From Xenoacremonium recifei (Eukaryota; Ascomycota; Sordariomycetes; Hypocreales; Nectriaceae): a stretch of DNA of 64,000 nt. The position numbers and the translations under genes are program-made. The notes beneath the pieces are model-generated. The model ran no database searches and was not told the origin of the DNA. It saw nothing but the letters and a program-made list of their open reading frames with translations. Shown here one piece after another: positions 43,134 to 53,807 of the stretch. Where the stretch lies: NCBI GenBank assembly GCA_012184525.1, contig WOFQ01000017.1, forward strand, positions 310,001-374,000. The letters run 5' to 3'. Numbering within the stretch: the stretch's first letter is position 1; each line of letters begins with the position of its first letter.

Positions 43134-46037
43134 CTACCACTTGACTCTCGAATCCCTAAAGAAAACGACCATTCCCATCGGTAAAAGACCGGGGTCAACG
43201 ATTTTGAGGCCCCCGAAGCGGTCTATGATCTCCGGCCCGTACATCATGGTTATCCAACGCCAATATGGTTCCATCTGATGCCAACCTCCCGTGATGCTTT
43301 TTAAGTTGATTTGGCCACCGAGATCGCTTTGTGCCACAGTTACCTTAACATCTTGATCGACACTCTCCTCCACAGGGCGTGCCATCAGTTCGTTAAATAC
43401 TTCGTGCAGTCTGGATCCGTGAGCTTGAGTGGTGAAACAGAATTCCTCTCGGTACTGAACGTAATCCTCAAATGTCATAAAGTTTTCACGGGCCTCTTCA
43501 GATTCTGGCTCCCAGTCAGGGTCATCAAGCGCGTATCGCTCCTCGGAGATTTCACCATCTAGAAACGCCTTCTCAGCGCGTTTATAAGCAATAAGTTCTT
43601 GCTCTTCAAAATCATCTAGAAGAGCGAAAGGAGACTTGTTGACTCTGTCGCGGATCTGGAGGAGAGACACGAAAGGGGACTTCAGGTCTAGTCCGCCTAG
43701 CTCCATAGGAAAGTAAAGGTAACCTTCAGGGACGTTATCGATCCCAAAACGTCGGCCCAGTTCCTTCTTAAGGTACTCGGCCACACTGGACGCCTTCTCA
43801 TCGCCTTGTCCAGGGACAGAAGAAAAGATTTGTCGTTGGATGCGCTCATGCGTTGCAAGCATATTATCGACATGATCTCGTCCAAAGCAATTCGCAGCTT
43901 TGCCAAAGTTCGACGTGAAGAAGGTTGCAGCATACGAGTTCCATGTTTGGATGAACGCAAATATGCTCTTACGGTTCCCCTGAAGCTGTTGGTGGAGCTC
44001 TTGAATATGGGCATCTACCATAGTCTGGTCGATCTCGAATCTACCAGTCTGGGAAGACAATCGCAGAAAGCCCCAACGAATTTCGCCATCTGGAAGAGCC
44101 TCATCGATGGCCAATGTGACATCCGAGTTGTTAGAGATGCGAACAGTGCCAGCCTTTGAGGGGTTGACTCTTGTACCGGTGACATGTGCGAATTTTTGAA
44201 GAGTCTTCGATGCTTCCACGGCAACACTGTGCTCACGAGACCAGAACCAGACGTCGTCATGTATCCTCCACAAAGGACACCCTGAAGTCGACTGGTTGAC
44301 AGCAAAGTCGAGACAAAAAAGTACAGTCTCCCCGAAAACGTCGCTCAACACGTGGGATCCGGGTGTTCCTCGACGTCGCAGACGAGTTGGGGCCGTCTCT
44401 TTGTCCTCTATGAACTTGAGAGGGGCTTGAAGAAACTTTTGGAAGAATTGAAGCCAATCTTTAGAGACCCCAAAGTACTTGAGGACCGTGAGAACAGTCT
44501 CATGGGGCAGGAGAGGGTTCCAGCTTTCGAAAACAGAGTGAAATGCGGTGATTTCTCCATATAGACGCGTATTGATGGTGATTTCAGTGGACAAAAGATG
44601 AAGCAATTGCTGCTTGAGAGCCATTGGAGTATGCGCATCATCACCTTCCTCTTCATCATAATCTGCTTCAGAATCATCATCTTCATCCATGTGGACACCC
44701 CTGGTTGATGGAGCAGACTTTCGTGCAGCTTTGCTCGCCAGCTGCCTCCGTGGTGCCTGCATTGGAGGTTGTTGAGCGACCGCAACCTTGCGTTTCCTGC
44801 TTCTAGTCGAGAATTGCTCATACTCGGCTTCCTCATCCCCTTCTGCCGTCTCCGTAGATTGCTGCTCGTGGTTCATGAGTTGTGCCATGAAATACATCTT
44901 GTGCTTCTTGCTTCGGACAGTTTGGAGGCATGGTCCGCGTGAGAGTGGCCCGAGATAGTATCCTAGCTTCCGTCGGTCCTTTTTAGGAATGTCCCGACGC
45001 GTAGACTCCCAGGCACCCTCTGCCTTGCGGAAGTCCCGGAACGCTTTCTTGAAGAAAACGCTCCACTTGATACCGATGTACTGGAGAAAGATGGCTTGGA
45101 GAAGGTCTTCATGCATATGGATGTTGTAGATGCCGCTGATCTTGCGCCTCATCTCTACAAGGACTGGTGATCCGGAGCTCCAAGTCCACGACGCTAGAGC
45201 GCCAATACGCATGTTGAGGACATCTGCAATCTCGTTGAGAATGATGGCGTTACCCTCGAAGTCCTTCAAAACCTCTCTCTTCTCGTCGGAAAGGAGGTCC
45301 GAAGAGTGAAGACTTCGGATCACCCATCTCAGAGTGCTGGCGTTAAATTGGTAAGGTGATAACATTTGTCCTTCGAAGGTGGATACAGCATCCCGGAGCT
45401 GTCGCAAAGCAGCCAAGATGCCCTTCTTGTTTTCGTCTTTACTGGCAAACATGCGGTCCAAGTACTGTTTGAGTGCGACTTCGTCGACATTTGACTTCTC
45501 GAATACCATCTCTTCCCACACAGACCTTGACTCGGACTTTGCTTCGCCCCCAGCAGGTTCTGAAACCTCGCTTCCTTGCGTGATGTCTTTGGGTGTTGCT
45601 TCGTCCTTCTTGTCTGCCTCTAGCCACTCTGTGACAAGCTGGCCATAGAGCGATGCGTACTCAAATTTGAGAGATTGAATGTCGAGCTGGCGTAAGAGGG
45701 ATCCCTCCCAGCTGGCGATCATCTTGGACGAGACGGAAGGGTCGCATCGCGCTTGGTTGATGAATCGATCAATGTTTCTGAGTTCAATCTCGAGACTAGT
45801 ATGCTTGCTGTGGTTCAACATAACCTTGCCTTCATTATCGAGGCTGATGGCAAAGCATTTCTTCACGCCATCTGCCAAGGCAGCAAGACGGTGTATGGCA
45901 TCTGACTCGGCTTGTATGGAGACTAGAAGGGATGCTTTCCCTTCCTCAAAAGCAGATCGCCTTTTGGACAGCTCGTCAAGCTTGGTGTTGGTGATCTCCT
46001 GCAGAGTCTCGGAGAAGACGCTACCTGATGTGGCCAT
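43134..46037 (-). CDS. rvt: RVT, cellular reverse-transcriptase-related protein
   Basis: An intron-less 967-aa protein starting at an ATG in good context (gccATGGCC); upstream in-frame ATG at 46205 would add an improbable hydrophobic leader. It matches the single-copy rvt genes known from fungi, some animals and bacteria. The N-terminal half is coiled-coil rich. A charged insert with KRKVAVAQQPP and an acidic DEDDDSEADYDEEEGDD run lies mid-protein. The RT-like palm follows: SWNPLLPHETVL, then FFQKFLQAPLKF, RRRGTPGSHVLSDVFGE (motif B, Gly557 onward), and RIHDDVWFW (motif C, Asp594-Asp595). RVT proteins are nucleotidyltransferases not tied to retrotransposition. There are no flanking terminal repeats, endonuclease, integrase or RNase H domains, which supports a host gene. 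Confidence 0.88.
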   Translation of the reverse strand: MATSGSVFSETLQEITNTKLDELSKRRSAFEEGKASLLVSIQAESDAIHRLAALADGVKKCFAISLDNEGKVMLNHSKHTSLEIELRNIDRFINQARCDPSVSSKMIASWEGSLLRQLDIQSLKFEYASLYGQLVTEWLEADKKDEATPKDITQGSEVSEPAGGEAKSESRSVWEEMVFEKSNVDEVALKQYLDRMFASKDENKKGILAALRQLRDAVSTFEGQMLSPYQFNASTLRWVIRSLHSSDLLSDEKREVLKDFEGNAIILNEIADVLNMRIGALASWTWSSGSPVLVEMRRKISGIYNIHMHEDLLQAIFLQYIGIKWSVFFKKAFRDFRKAEGAWESTRRDIPKKDRRKLGYYLGPLSRGPCLQTVRSKKHKMYFMAQLMNHEQQSTETAEGDEEAEYEQFSTRSRKRKVAVAQQPPMQAPRRQLASKAARKSAPSTRGVHMDEDDDSEADYDEEEGDDAHTPMALKQQLLHLLSTEITINTRLYGEITAFHSVFESWNPLLPHETVLTVLKYFGVSKDWLQFFQKFLQAPLKFIEDKETAPTRLRRRGTPGSHVLSDVFGETVLFCLDFAVNQSTSGCPLWRIHDDVWFWSREHSVAVEASKTLQKFAHVTGTRVNPSKAGTVRISNNSDVTLAIDEALPDGEIRWGFLRLSSQTGRFEIDQTMVDAHIQELHQQLQGNRKSIFAFIQTWNSYAATFFTSNFGKAANCFGRDHVDNMLATHERIQRQIFSSVPGQGDEKASSVAEYLKKELGRRFGIDNVPEGYLYFPMELGGLDLKSPFVSLLQIRDRVNKSPFALLDDFEEQELIAYKRAEKAFLDGEISEERYALDDPDWEPESEEARENFMTFEDYVQYREEFCFTTQAHGSRLHEVFNELMARPVEESVDQDVKVTVAQSDLGGQINLKSITGGWHQMEPYWRWITMMYGPEIIDRFGGLKIVDPGLLPMGMVVFFRDSRVKW

Positions 46038-46779
46038 GGCGAGTGAAGGTATTGTGCTTAGGCAAGGAGGGGCTGAAGTGATCTTGGGTGGACTGACGTC
46101 AAACTTGTTAGCAAAGAAAAAAAGATGAAAGAAGAGGCGTGATGAATCATAGAGCAAGAAAGTAATACTTTGGAGGAGGGAGGTTGACGCTTTTATAGTT
46201 GGCAAGGCGACAGGCAGCCTCAGGCCACAAACGCACGAAGGAAGTCAAGATGTTAGAGGATGAAGAAGCAACATGAGTTTGAAGCCAATGAGCGGCTTTT
46301 ACTCGGCTCGGCTAATTGGGTGATTGAGTCAAAGCCCCCGCCTTGGCGTTGCTAATAATCAAAGCGCCAAGAACTCCGTAATAAAAAGGATATTTCACCT
46401 CACAGCTGGAAAGGCTACTGACTGCTGTGCCGCAGAAGGGTGCCAGCCCCGGAAATTTTAGGCAACCAAGGCGTCTGACCCGATCACACCCTGACCTCTA
46501 ACGGCGAGAAACCTGAGCAGACACGCGAGATGTGCGACAACAATAAAAGTCTTCCAGTGGAGGTATACGGCTGGTCAATCGGATCTTCATCCCCAGTGCT
46601 CAGTTTCTTCCCCTTTGCATTTCACGGTAGTAGGCAATTTGTGATAGACCATACAAATGACACGTCCAGGATTGGGATTTTAGACATGACCATAATTGGA
46701 GAACACGTGCTAGCTCTTTGAGGAGACATAAAGAGAAAAAAAAGCCATAAAATAACAAACTTAAGTATTGCCAAGAATA
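46038..46779. other. Intergenic upstream of RVT, 3' of SDR
   Basis: 742 nt, tandem spacing between two minus-strand genes. A pyrimidine-rich segment and an AT-rich tract (46730-46760) occur. The decamer GAACTCCGTA is at about 46372. No gene supported. Confidence 0.4.
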
Positions 46780-47784
46780 CTACATGTCGTCTGCCAGTCC
46801 TACCATTTTTAGCGAATCCTTCCAAAGCCTCGCCTCAAGCTCTGGCTCATATGTGTGAGCGGTATACTTGGCTCCCGCATCATCCTCCTCTGGCTTACCG
46901 GGAGGGGCCTCCTCGCACTCAGACAGGTATCTGCCTCCTCTGCCCTCCCATTCAGGCCCAATCGCTGCCCACACAGTGGTAGCCGCCCCTTGCTCCGGCG
47001 TTTTCCAATACCTGGCGAGTCTAGGACTTTCGAATATGGCCTGAGCCTGCTCTTTGTTTAAGAACCGCGCCAGGCCACTGGCAATCACGCCGGGGTGGAG
47101 GCTAGTAGCATGGATGCCTTGGCTGCCATACCGCCGTTCGATTTCATTTGCCATATAGATGTTTGCCCTCTTGGAATGCGCATAGGCGAGCCAAGGTACA
47201 TAACCTCCCTTCTCGAAGTTATAGTTGTCTGATTCGTTCAAAATCTTGTCTCTGTATGCGGCGGCACTGACCACGACAACACGAGAATTAAATTCCGGAG
47301 TGCTGCCGGCTAGAAGAGCAGGTTTCAACAAATGAAATAGTAGAAAGTGAGAGAGGTGATTAGTGGCAAACTGGAGCTCAAACCCATCCTCGGTCAGCTG
47401 GACTTCGGGGACTCCCATGATACCAGCATTGTTGATAAGAATATTGACTTTATCCGTCTGTGACAAAATGTCCCTGGCGCCACTGCGGACGCTTTTTAGC
47501 GACGTTTGATCCATTGATACCAGCACCATGCTCTCGGGGTTGAAGCTGTCCCCTAAAGCCGTCTTGACTTTATCGGGGTTCCTGGACGGCAAAAAGAACT
47601 TGAGTCCCGTTGTTGCTAGAGCACGGACAGTCTCAACTCCGATGCCAGAGGATGCTCCGGTCACAACTGCGATCTTGCCAACAAGTTTGCCCTCCATGCC
47701 GTAGTCTTTGATGACCTGGAGGGCAGTAGGGCGAGAGTCACCAGGACCTGCGGCCTTGAGGTATGATCCCGCGTATTTAGTCAT
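46780..47784 (-). CDS. Short-chain dehydrogenase/reductase, retinol-dehydrogenase/WWOX-like
   Basis: A single-exon protein of 334 aa. The NADP-binding motif TGASSGIG is at 42-49, the active-site motif AYAHSK supplies Tyr and Lys, and NNAG precedes FATNHLSHFLL, a hallmark of the retinol/WWOX-type extended group. The C-terminal part carries PEQGAATTVWAAIGPEWEGRGGRY, usual in fungal members of this class. Reaction class is NAD(P)-dependent reduction of a hydrophobic carbonyl or oxidation of an alcohol; the substrate is not determinable. It is not clustered with other redox enzymes. Confidence 0.88.
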   Translation of the reverse strand: MTKYAGSYLKAAGPGDSRPTALQVIKDYGMEGKLVGKIAVVTGASSGIGVETVRALATTGLKFFLPSRNPDKVKTALGDSFNPESMVLVSMDQTSLKSVRSGARDILSQTDKVNILINNAGIMGVPEVQLTEDGFELQFATNHLSHFLLFHLLKPALLAGSTPEFNSRVVVVSAAAYRDKILNESDNYNFEKGGYVPWLAYAHSKRANIYMANEIERRYGSQGIHATSLHPGVIASGLARFLNKEQAQAIFESPRLARYWKTPEQGAATTVWAAIGPEWEGRGGRYLSECEEAPPGKPEEDDAGAKYTAHTYEPELEARLWKDSLKMVGLADDM

Positions 47785-48346
47785 TGTAGATGCCCGACAC
47801 TTCGTTCGACTTGGACGCGATTGGAAGAAAAGATCTTGAATGGAGAAAGACTCGTTGATTTACTGACTTGATTTGGTCTCTTCTCGAAATCTTAGGAGAG
47901 CGAGGTTGACTTTATACTTGCTACAACCTACTCTGAACTATCAGTCTAAGCCATCTTATACACAATCTCGGCCGTGGTCTCCGGCGCTGGGTGCCTTTAC
48001 ATCATCGAATATTCTGAGATCCAGTCGCCGAAGTCGAGCCTCAGTGACAGTTTTGCCTCCTTTGGTCCAGCCATTACCCACACAAACGCCTATGGCTGAC
48101 ATTTTTGCCGTTTTCGGTTCGGCGGCTGATCGGCAAATGGATCACGTGTAGCGAATGGCGGTGCCATACATTATCGACGAGCGATCCTGATCTTAACTGA
48201 CAGTTTTGCCTCATTTAGTTTCGTCGATGAAGGAAAGAAGTCAGCCAATCCACCCTCGAGCCTAGAATAAAAAATTCTAGACCGTCAGCTTCGCACACGA
48301 CGGCATCATCATTGCTTTTCACCGTTAACTCCGGCCTTGAAAGGAT
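47785..48346. other. Divergent promoter region
   Basis: 562 nt between the divergent SDR and bZIP-like genes. The phrase acagttttgcctc occurs twice (near 48046 and 48199), a small direct repeat; no gene is supported. Confidence 0.4.
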
Positions 48347-49378
48347 ATGGCATCATCAGATGCGCAGGACCAGCGTAAGCAACGAAAAAAACTGCAAAAC
48401 AGACTGAACCAAAGGGCACATAGTAAGTAGACTTTATCTGACCTGGCCCGTCAGTCTTTTGGTATCTTGGACTTTGGGTCTAACGGCATAGGGCAACGGG
48501 AGAGGGAACAATTTGGTGTCTGCAAAACAAAGCCGCGACGGCTGTTCCATGTCAACAGCTGGCGATTGGATGAGCACCCAACACCAGAGAAAGCATTGAT
48601 CTTGACAAAGCCAAATAATACTTCATCAAAAAACCTCCATCATAGCACCGAGGAATCATTGGAGCCGAAGAACGCCGAATTCCGCGTCGTGAAGTTGCAG
48701 TCCAGAGACGAAATGCTATGCGAATGCGTGGTGAGAAGATTACAGCAGTTTAAACTGCAGCCATCGCCATTTCCAGATCATCTGCTCAGCTTGGTACATT
48801 TTAACGCGTTGCGAGGGCTTGTTGAAAACAAGTCCATGCTCAGAACTTTCACAGCCCACTTTACCTTGGGAAATCTGGAGAAGAAACAGGAAATGGAGGA
48901 AGATTACCCTGGTCACGCGATCATCGTTCCTATTCAAAATGGACTTTCGGAAACCCTGCGTCCTACGGCACTTCAGAGTAGTGTTGCGCACGCGAAGTGG
49001 ATCGACATCTTCCCCTTTGCGAGAATGCGCGATAATCTCATTAAATGGGAAGCCTGCTTTGACCATGCTGAGTTCGTTGAGGATATTGTGGGCGACATGG
49101 TCAACCTAACCGGTTTCGCCAAGTTGAAGACACCAGAGAGACCCAAAGTGGCCTGGACAACATCATATTCTGAGAAGGGCGAGGAGGTGGAGGAGGTATC
49201 GCCATCCCGACGAGGCTTGATACTATGGGGCGACGCGTACAACGTCGAATCTTGGGAGGTAACGATGGGTTTTGCTAGGAAATGGGGATGGGCTTTGGAG
49301 GGCTGCCAGGAACTCATTGCTGCAACGAACAAATGGAGACGAAAACGGGGAGAAGGGCCACTAATTATAAGGATGTGA
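48347..49378 (+). CDS. bZIP-related DUF3425 protein with short basic region
   Basis: Two exons (48347-48422 and 48492-49378, 69-nt intron) encode 320 aa. The start MASSDAQDQRKQRKKLQNRLNQRAH carries a bZIP-like basic region; splicing adds RQREREQF, but no leucine heptads follow, so a zipper is absent or cryptic. The rest matches the DUF3425 pattern: RLLxPFPDHLLSLVHFNALRGL, a glutamine-poor helical region, and FAKLKTPERP with GWALEGCQELIAATNKWR toward the end. DUF3425 proteins are putative fungal bZIP regulators. The alternative acceptor at 48454 leads to a stop within 9 codons, so 48491 is chosen. It probably acts in the nucleus. Its target is unknown. Confidence 0.8.
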
Positions 49379-49582
49379 AGGGGAACAGATGTGAATTAAA
49401 ATTTAAGCACCGTCACTCCGCGTTCATTCTCACCACTGTCTGCAAGAATCGGAAACGATCTTCTTGGATCACAATTTTAGCAAAAGAATTCCATTCCATT
49501 TATACAAATTCATAACAAATTTATGCATATATTTGTTACATGCTACGTGAGTTTATTTTGTCATCGTAAGCCATAAGGGCGC

Positions 49583-50578
49583 TTATTTAGTACGTGCCAC
49601 GCCACACACAGTTGTTGCAAGCTGGAGTTGGAGCTGAATGCGGCACCTGAGAGGATCGAGAAACATAGCTCCTTTAGCCCAGGGACCGAGATCCCAGAGT
49701 CCATCTGCGCTGTTAATGTATCCAGTAGAGCATCTGTAGCTGATGACAATAGGCAACTCACTTCTGGCTTGCAAAGCTTGCATAGTCTCGCGAATTTTCT
49801 GACCCGCACTGCTGGTCCAGCTTCCGGCGCCCATTCCTGCGAGGACGATTCTATCGGCCTCGGGGTACTCATTTAAAGTCTCGGAGAACTCGGGGAATTC
49901 ATATATGATGTCCACTCTAGGGAGTCCCCGGTTCGGATCCAGGCGGTGAACATTGAAGTACTTCCAGCCCAGCGACCGTGCCGGTGGGTAGAAGAAGCAG
50001 GGGTATGAGTCCTCAAAAATACCCAGAAAGCCCGGATCACTAACTAGAAAGGCATCATCTTGGTTGTTAGCAAGATCTGTACCGAAACGCGCGGAGTAGA
50101 TATGTTCCTTTTTGACGAGCATGACGCCGCGTTCTCTGGCTTCCGGGCACGCGGCTAGACGAACAGCCTTAAGTAGCTTCATCCGTCCGTCCACGCTACG
50201 ATTGTCAAAGGGATCAAGGATATCCACGACGACGACGGGCTTTTCTGACTTTGTTGTAAGATCGAGGAAAAAGGCCATCTCCTCCATCGTATCAATGTTG
50301 TGAGCAACGACAACTCCAGCCACAGTTGATATGTCTAGAGCTTTGGAAACTTGTTGCGACACGGCGATGAGAGTTGTCGAGTCGATTTCAGGGCCTTCGA
50401 TATTGCAGATCTGCTCAGCTTTGAGGTGAGCAAAGCTGGTGATCTCCGGAACCCATTCAATCAATTTGCCCACGCTTAACATTCCTGGGTCATATGCTGT
50501 GATTGACGGTTCTAAAGGCGGAGCCACAGCAACTTTCTCCCCTGTAGCATGGATGAAGATAGTGGGCATGGAAGCCAT
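49583..50578 (-). CDS. Asparaginase-fold protein, active-site residues altered
   Basis: A single-exon 331-aa protein of type I/II L-asparaginase family by overall pattern: PTIFIHATGEK, HNIDTMEE at residues 93-100, KPVVVVDILDPFDNRSVDGRMKLLKAVRLA, YNVHRLDP and STGYINSADGLW. Canonical asparaginases have TGGTIA with a catalytic Thr near residue 15 and HGTDT with a second Thr-Asp pair. Here these read ATGEKVA and HNIDT, so the first catalytic threonine is replaced and Gly-Thr of the second motif is Asn-Ile. Asp96 and Thr97 remain. It may be a pseudo-enzyme or have changed specificity. No secretion signal is seen, so it is cytosolic by prediction. Neighbours: bZIP-like protein and prolyl aminopeptidase. 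Confidence 0.75.
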   Translation of the reverse strand: MASMPTIFIHATGEKVAVAPPLEPSITAYDPGMLSVGKLIEWVPEITSFAHLKAEQICNIEGPEIDSTTLIAVSQQVSKALDISTVAGVVVAHNIDTMEEMAFFLDLTTKSEKPVVVVDILDPFDNRSVDGRMKLLKAVRLAACPEARERGVMLVKKEHIYSARFGTDLANNQDDAFLVSDPGFLGIFEDSYPCFFYPPARSLGWKYFNVHRLDPNRGLPRVDIIYEFPEFSETLNEYPEADRIVLAGMGAGSWTSSAGQKIRETMQALQARSELPIVISYRCSTGYINSADGLWDLGPWAKGAMFLDPLRCRIQLQLQLATTVCGVARTK

Positions 50579-50964
50579 CGTAGTTGGCTAGTGACAATCA
50601 GAATTGCCAATGGGAATATATGGACAAGGTAATGGTAAATTTGGAAAGACGATGGACGGTATGCTCTAGCTGGTCGGGATTTTAAGTTATAGCTATAGGC
50701 AAGACTTTCTGAATCCAAACCATCATAAAATTGAATTTGGAACATACGTGGTGTCCGGAGAAGAACTTATGAACACGAGACCAACGACCGTGTGCTGGAT
50801 TTGTCGGTGTTCTCGGATCCGCCGATGTTGAGTTCTTAGTTTCCAGTCAAGATTCTTTGACTCGAGGCGCATTCAGAAGGGAGCGATCTCAATCGACGGT
50901 CTTACTGGATATTAACTCGTAATGGTAATAATAACAACAAAAGAAATACTGCTATGAGGGACAT
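50579..50964. other. Intergenic upstream of asparaginase-fold gene
   Basis: About 390 nt, tandem spacing after the peptidase gene end. Contains a short palindromic feature and AT-rich run at 50920-50945 (aataataacaacaaaag). No gene is supported. Confidence 0.4.
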
Positions 50965-52243
50965 CTAGCACGATACGAGCTCATTGCATACTTCGATCAA
51001 TTTATCTTGAATAGCTGGCTCCTAAAGACAGTTTTTGGGTTAGTATGTTCAACGCATGCCTCAAATGAACATTGCTGACGCCTTACCGCCGCGTTGTGAC
51101 CGGCACCCGGCACGAAAAAGATTCGAGAGTTGGGCCACAGCTTATGCAACTCCCAAGCTGTTCGTGGTGGGCAAATGATATCGTATCTACCTTGTACAAT
51201 AGTCACTATGCATCGAATTTAGCACTTCTAAGAGTAATCGGGAGCAGAAAGCAAAGACTAACATGGTAGATGAGTGATTCGGCGCATGTTCTTGGGGTCC
51301 AAGATTTGACCATCTTCAAGCCAGGCACCGTGCACAAAGAAGTGACATTCTAGGCTGGCATGCGCCACTGACCACTCATCGTCATCTATTTTTGAGAAGG
51401 CGGCTAGCCCGGGCTGCAGGGATCCCAGGTGCGTGTCCCATCGGTTCCAGGCCCTTGCTGCAGCGATTCTTACTTGAGGATCATCCGATGTTAACAATTG
51501 ATAGTAGCCCGAGAAGGGATTTCCAATCCTATCGCAGGGCGGCAAATGGGTTAAAAACTCCTCGTATGCGTCGGGATAGATCCTAGCAGCGCCTCCGGGT
51601 CCCCGGCTCCATTCGAGTTCAGCCTTTCGAGCAGTGAAGACGCCTCGCAAGACCAAGCCTCCCCCCACGGAGACCGCTTCCGGATGAGCCTGCGCATAAA
51701 GCAAGGCAAGCGCCGAGCCCCAGGAACCGCCAAAGAGAAGATACCACTGCTTTATTTTTAGGTGTTTGCGAAGCCGCTCAATATCGTCTACAAGATCCTG
51801 TGATGTATTCTGGCGAAGTTCCGCCGAGGGCTGTGACTTGCCCGCTCCTCTTTGATCAAGAAGCACTACTCGGTAGCATTGGGGATCGAAATATTTGGAA
51901 TGTCCCTTGTTGGTGCCTCCCCCTGGACCACCGTGCAGAAATATCACTGTGTTCATCGTTAGCCGATACTCTCCACAGAAGTATGAGATTGGTTCAAGTT
52001 CTGGAGAATGGAAGAAGATTTCCCGGCGGTGGGGGTGAAATTACGCGAGGCGGTTCCATCCTAATCGGTTGAAAAGATGTTTGAGAATAGATCAAGTGAA
52101 AGCTCACCTGGCCTGCCGTCGGGATTTCCGTATTGTTCATAGTATAGTTTATGTATGTCGCTGACAGGCAAGTATCCGGCATCGAAAGGGTCTTGATGTT
52201 CGTAGCTTGACACGCGGTCCGGCAAGGGGTTAGGATGTTCCAT
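50965..52243 (-). CDS. Prolyl aminopeptidase (proline iminopeptidase, alpha/beta hydrolase)
   Basis: Four exons (52243-52108, 51946-51263, 51205-51087, 51021-50965; the exact final base is uncertain by one) give about 331 aa. The oxyanion motif HGGPGG lies near residues 50-55, the nucleophile is Ser120 in GGSWGS, and the catalytic Asp and His follow in GRYDIICPP and PGAGHNAA. Regions DQRGAGKS, WYLLFGGSW and RAWNRWDTHL are hallmarks of family S33. The terminal exon EPAIQDKLIEVC restores a normal C-terminus. It removes N-terminal proline from peptides in the cytosol. The first intron is 161 nt, longer than the rest of the window, so an extra small exon there cannot be excluded. ATG at 52243 is preferred over 52279. 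Confidence 0.87.
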
Positions 52244-53807
52244 TTTGAGATTGTAGGACTTTTCCGACCGAGACCTCAAGACTCAATCGCTCAATCTTTC
52301 ATTCCTTTCGTGTGCGCTTCAGGCTAGGAATTCGTAACTTTGTTGTGGCGGCGTGAAGGATCGAGATTCAGCTATAGTCTGGGGATTCAGCTGTAGCCTG
52401 GCGATGTATTGGCCTCCCACTAATGGGAATTCGGCTGGATTTCACCCAAAGTACCTGCTGTGCTATCGGTGCCAAACGGAGTTAATTCTCCGCCAGCCAG
52501 TAAGATTTAAACCGTAGAAGCGAAAACGGACCCCATGATCCAACGTACTCTACACAACATAGGTCGATGGATTGATAGGACACGTTGAGATGTCACAGAG
52601 ACAAGCGATTTGAAGAAGAAAACGCGGAGTTCGTTTCTTCGTCTGGGCGATCTGGACGGAGTATGCACCCCATTGCCAAAGTTCTAGGCCTAGATTCGCA
52701 GGAGATAAGCACTTCACGGCATCCGACTCTCAGCAGTCTCGGATAGGTCAGATCAAAGACGGCAAGACTGATTTGTACCGCACCGCAGTGTTAAATCGCG
52801 ACAATGCCAAAATCAGGACTTGAAGAACTTGTGGTGGAAAGGGGACTCATGTAGGACGCAACACTAATGTCAACGTAACAGTCTCTTGTTTTCTGCAACG
52901 GACTCCAGTACGTCCATGTATGGGCGAAGCCAAAATAACATCCTCTAGCAGGTTAGGGGAAAACCGTATGTTTACGAAACAGACCTCTCGGGTCTCGTGG
53001 TAAGCAAGCCAAACATTTGGGTCATTCAGTTACATTCTCGACTTGGCCTGTCGTGCTACTAGAGATGTTGCATGTTCGTAGGTCAGCACAAAGCCGTTTC
53101 AGAGTCAGAGATGGACCTCCAGGCGCCCTTCTACATTATTTTTGACCAAAACTTTGAACTATTGAATGCGAACTACAGGGGTTCTGCGAAACGTCTGCAC
53201 TCTATGCTGAGGGTTAATTCAAGACTCCAGCCCACCTATGTAAGAAGAGCTACTGTATTTGGGGATGAGGCAGTGAAAAGGGTTTCTATTTGTATGTGTT
53301 TCTATCGTGGACTATGTGTTAATCACGACCTTTTTGCCAGAACGTGGACCTTCGCCGTAACTCTTACAGCAGCTCTCAGGTCGCTAACCTGTGGTCCGAG
53401 TCACCCTTCTAAAGCGGTGAAATATCATGCAAACCCAGGTTGAGGGACGATTCTTCTCTGGAAAGGGAACTCCTTGTCTTCTCTCGTTTGATTGAGGAGT
53501 TGCCGTTGGTCCGGTGTTTGCCCTCCGCGACGGCTGGGTTTGCGAAGGAGTTAGTGCCAAATTCCGGAGACCGAATCAAGAGGCGTAAGATTGGCTTGGA
53601 ACGGAGTTCACTGGCCGGCTCTAATTCATTTAGGGCATCGACTTCTTGAATCCTTCGTCACGTATCGTAGATAAAAAGTTAATCCATTGCAACTTTGTAT
53701 ATGCAGCCATTCTCTCCAGTTTATCATTTTATAACAAGAATGACCTAACCCCTGCTATGAAATATTTAATTTCTAAAACTTACGAGGGAAGCAAAGAAAC
53801 CCAAAAC
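52244..53807. other. 1.6-kb stretch without a supported gene
   Basis: Between the peptidase and the peptide transporter. Short frames at 53072-53443, 53440-53649 and 53646-54035 (the last overlaps the transporter) show no family features except the transporter's own N-terminal part. AT-rich near 53690-53770. It may be a long promoter or decayed sequence. Confidence 0.35.

Noticed and set aside
43134..46205. Reading RVT as a retrotransposon polymerase
   Set aside because: No LTR or target duplication, no RNase H, endonuclease or integrase, and the motif layout is that of cellular rvt genes.
53072..53443. 123-aa frame in the 52-53.8 kb stretch
   Set aside because: No recognisable motif or neighbour support; treated as chance.
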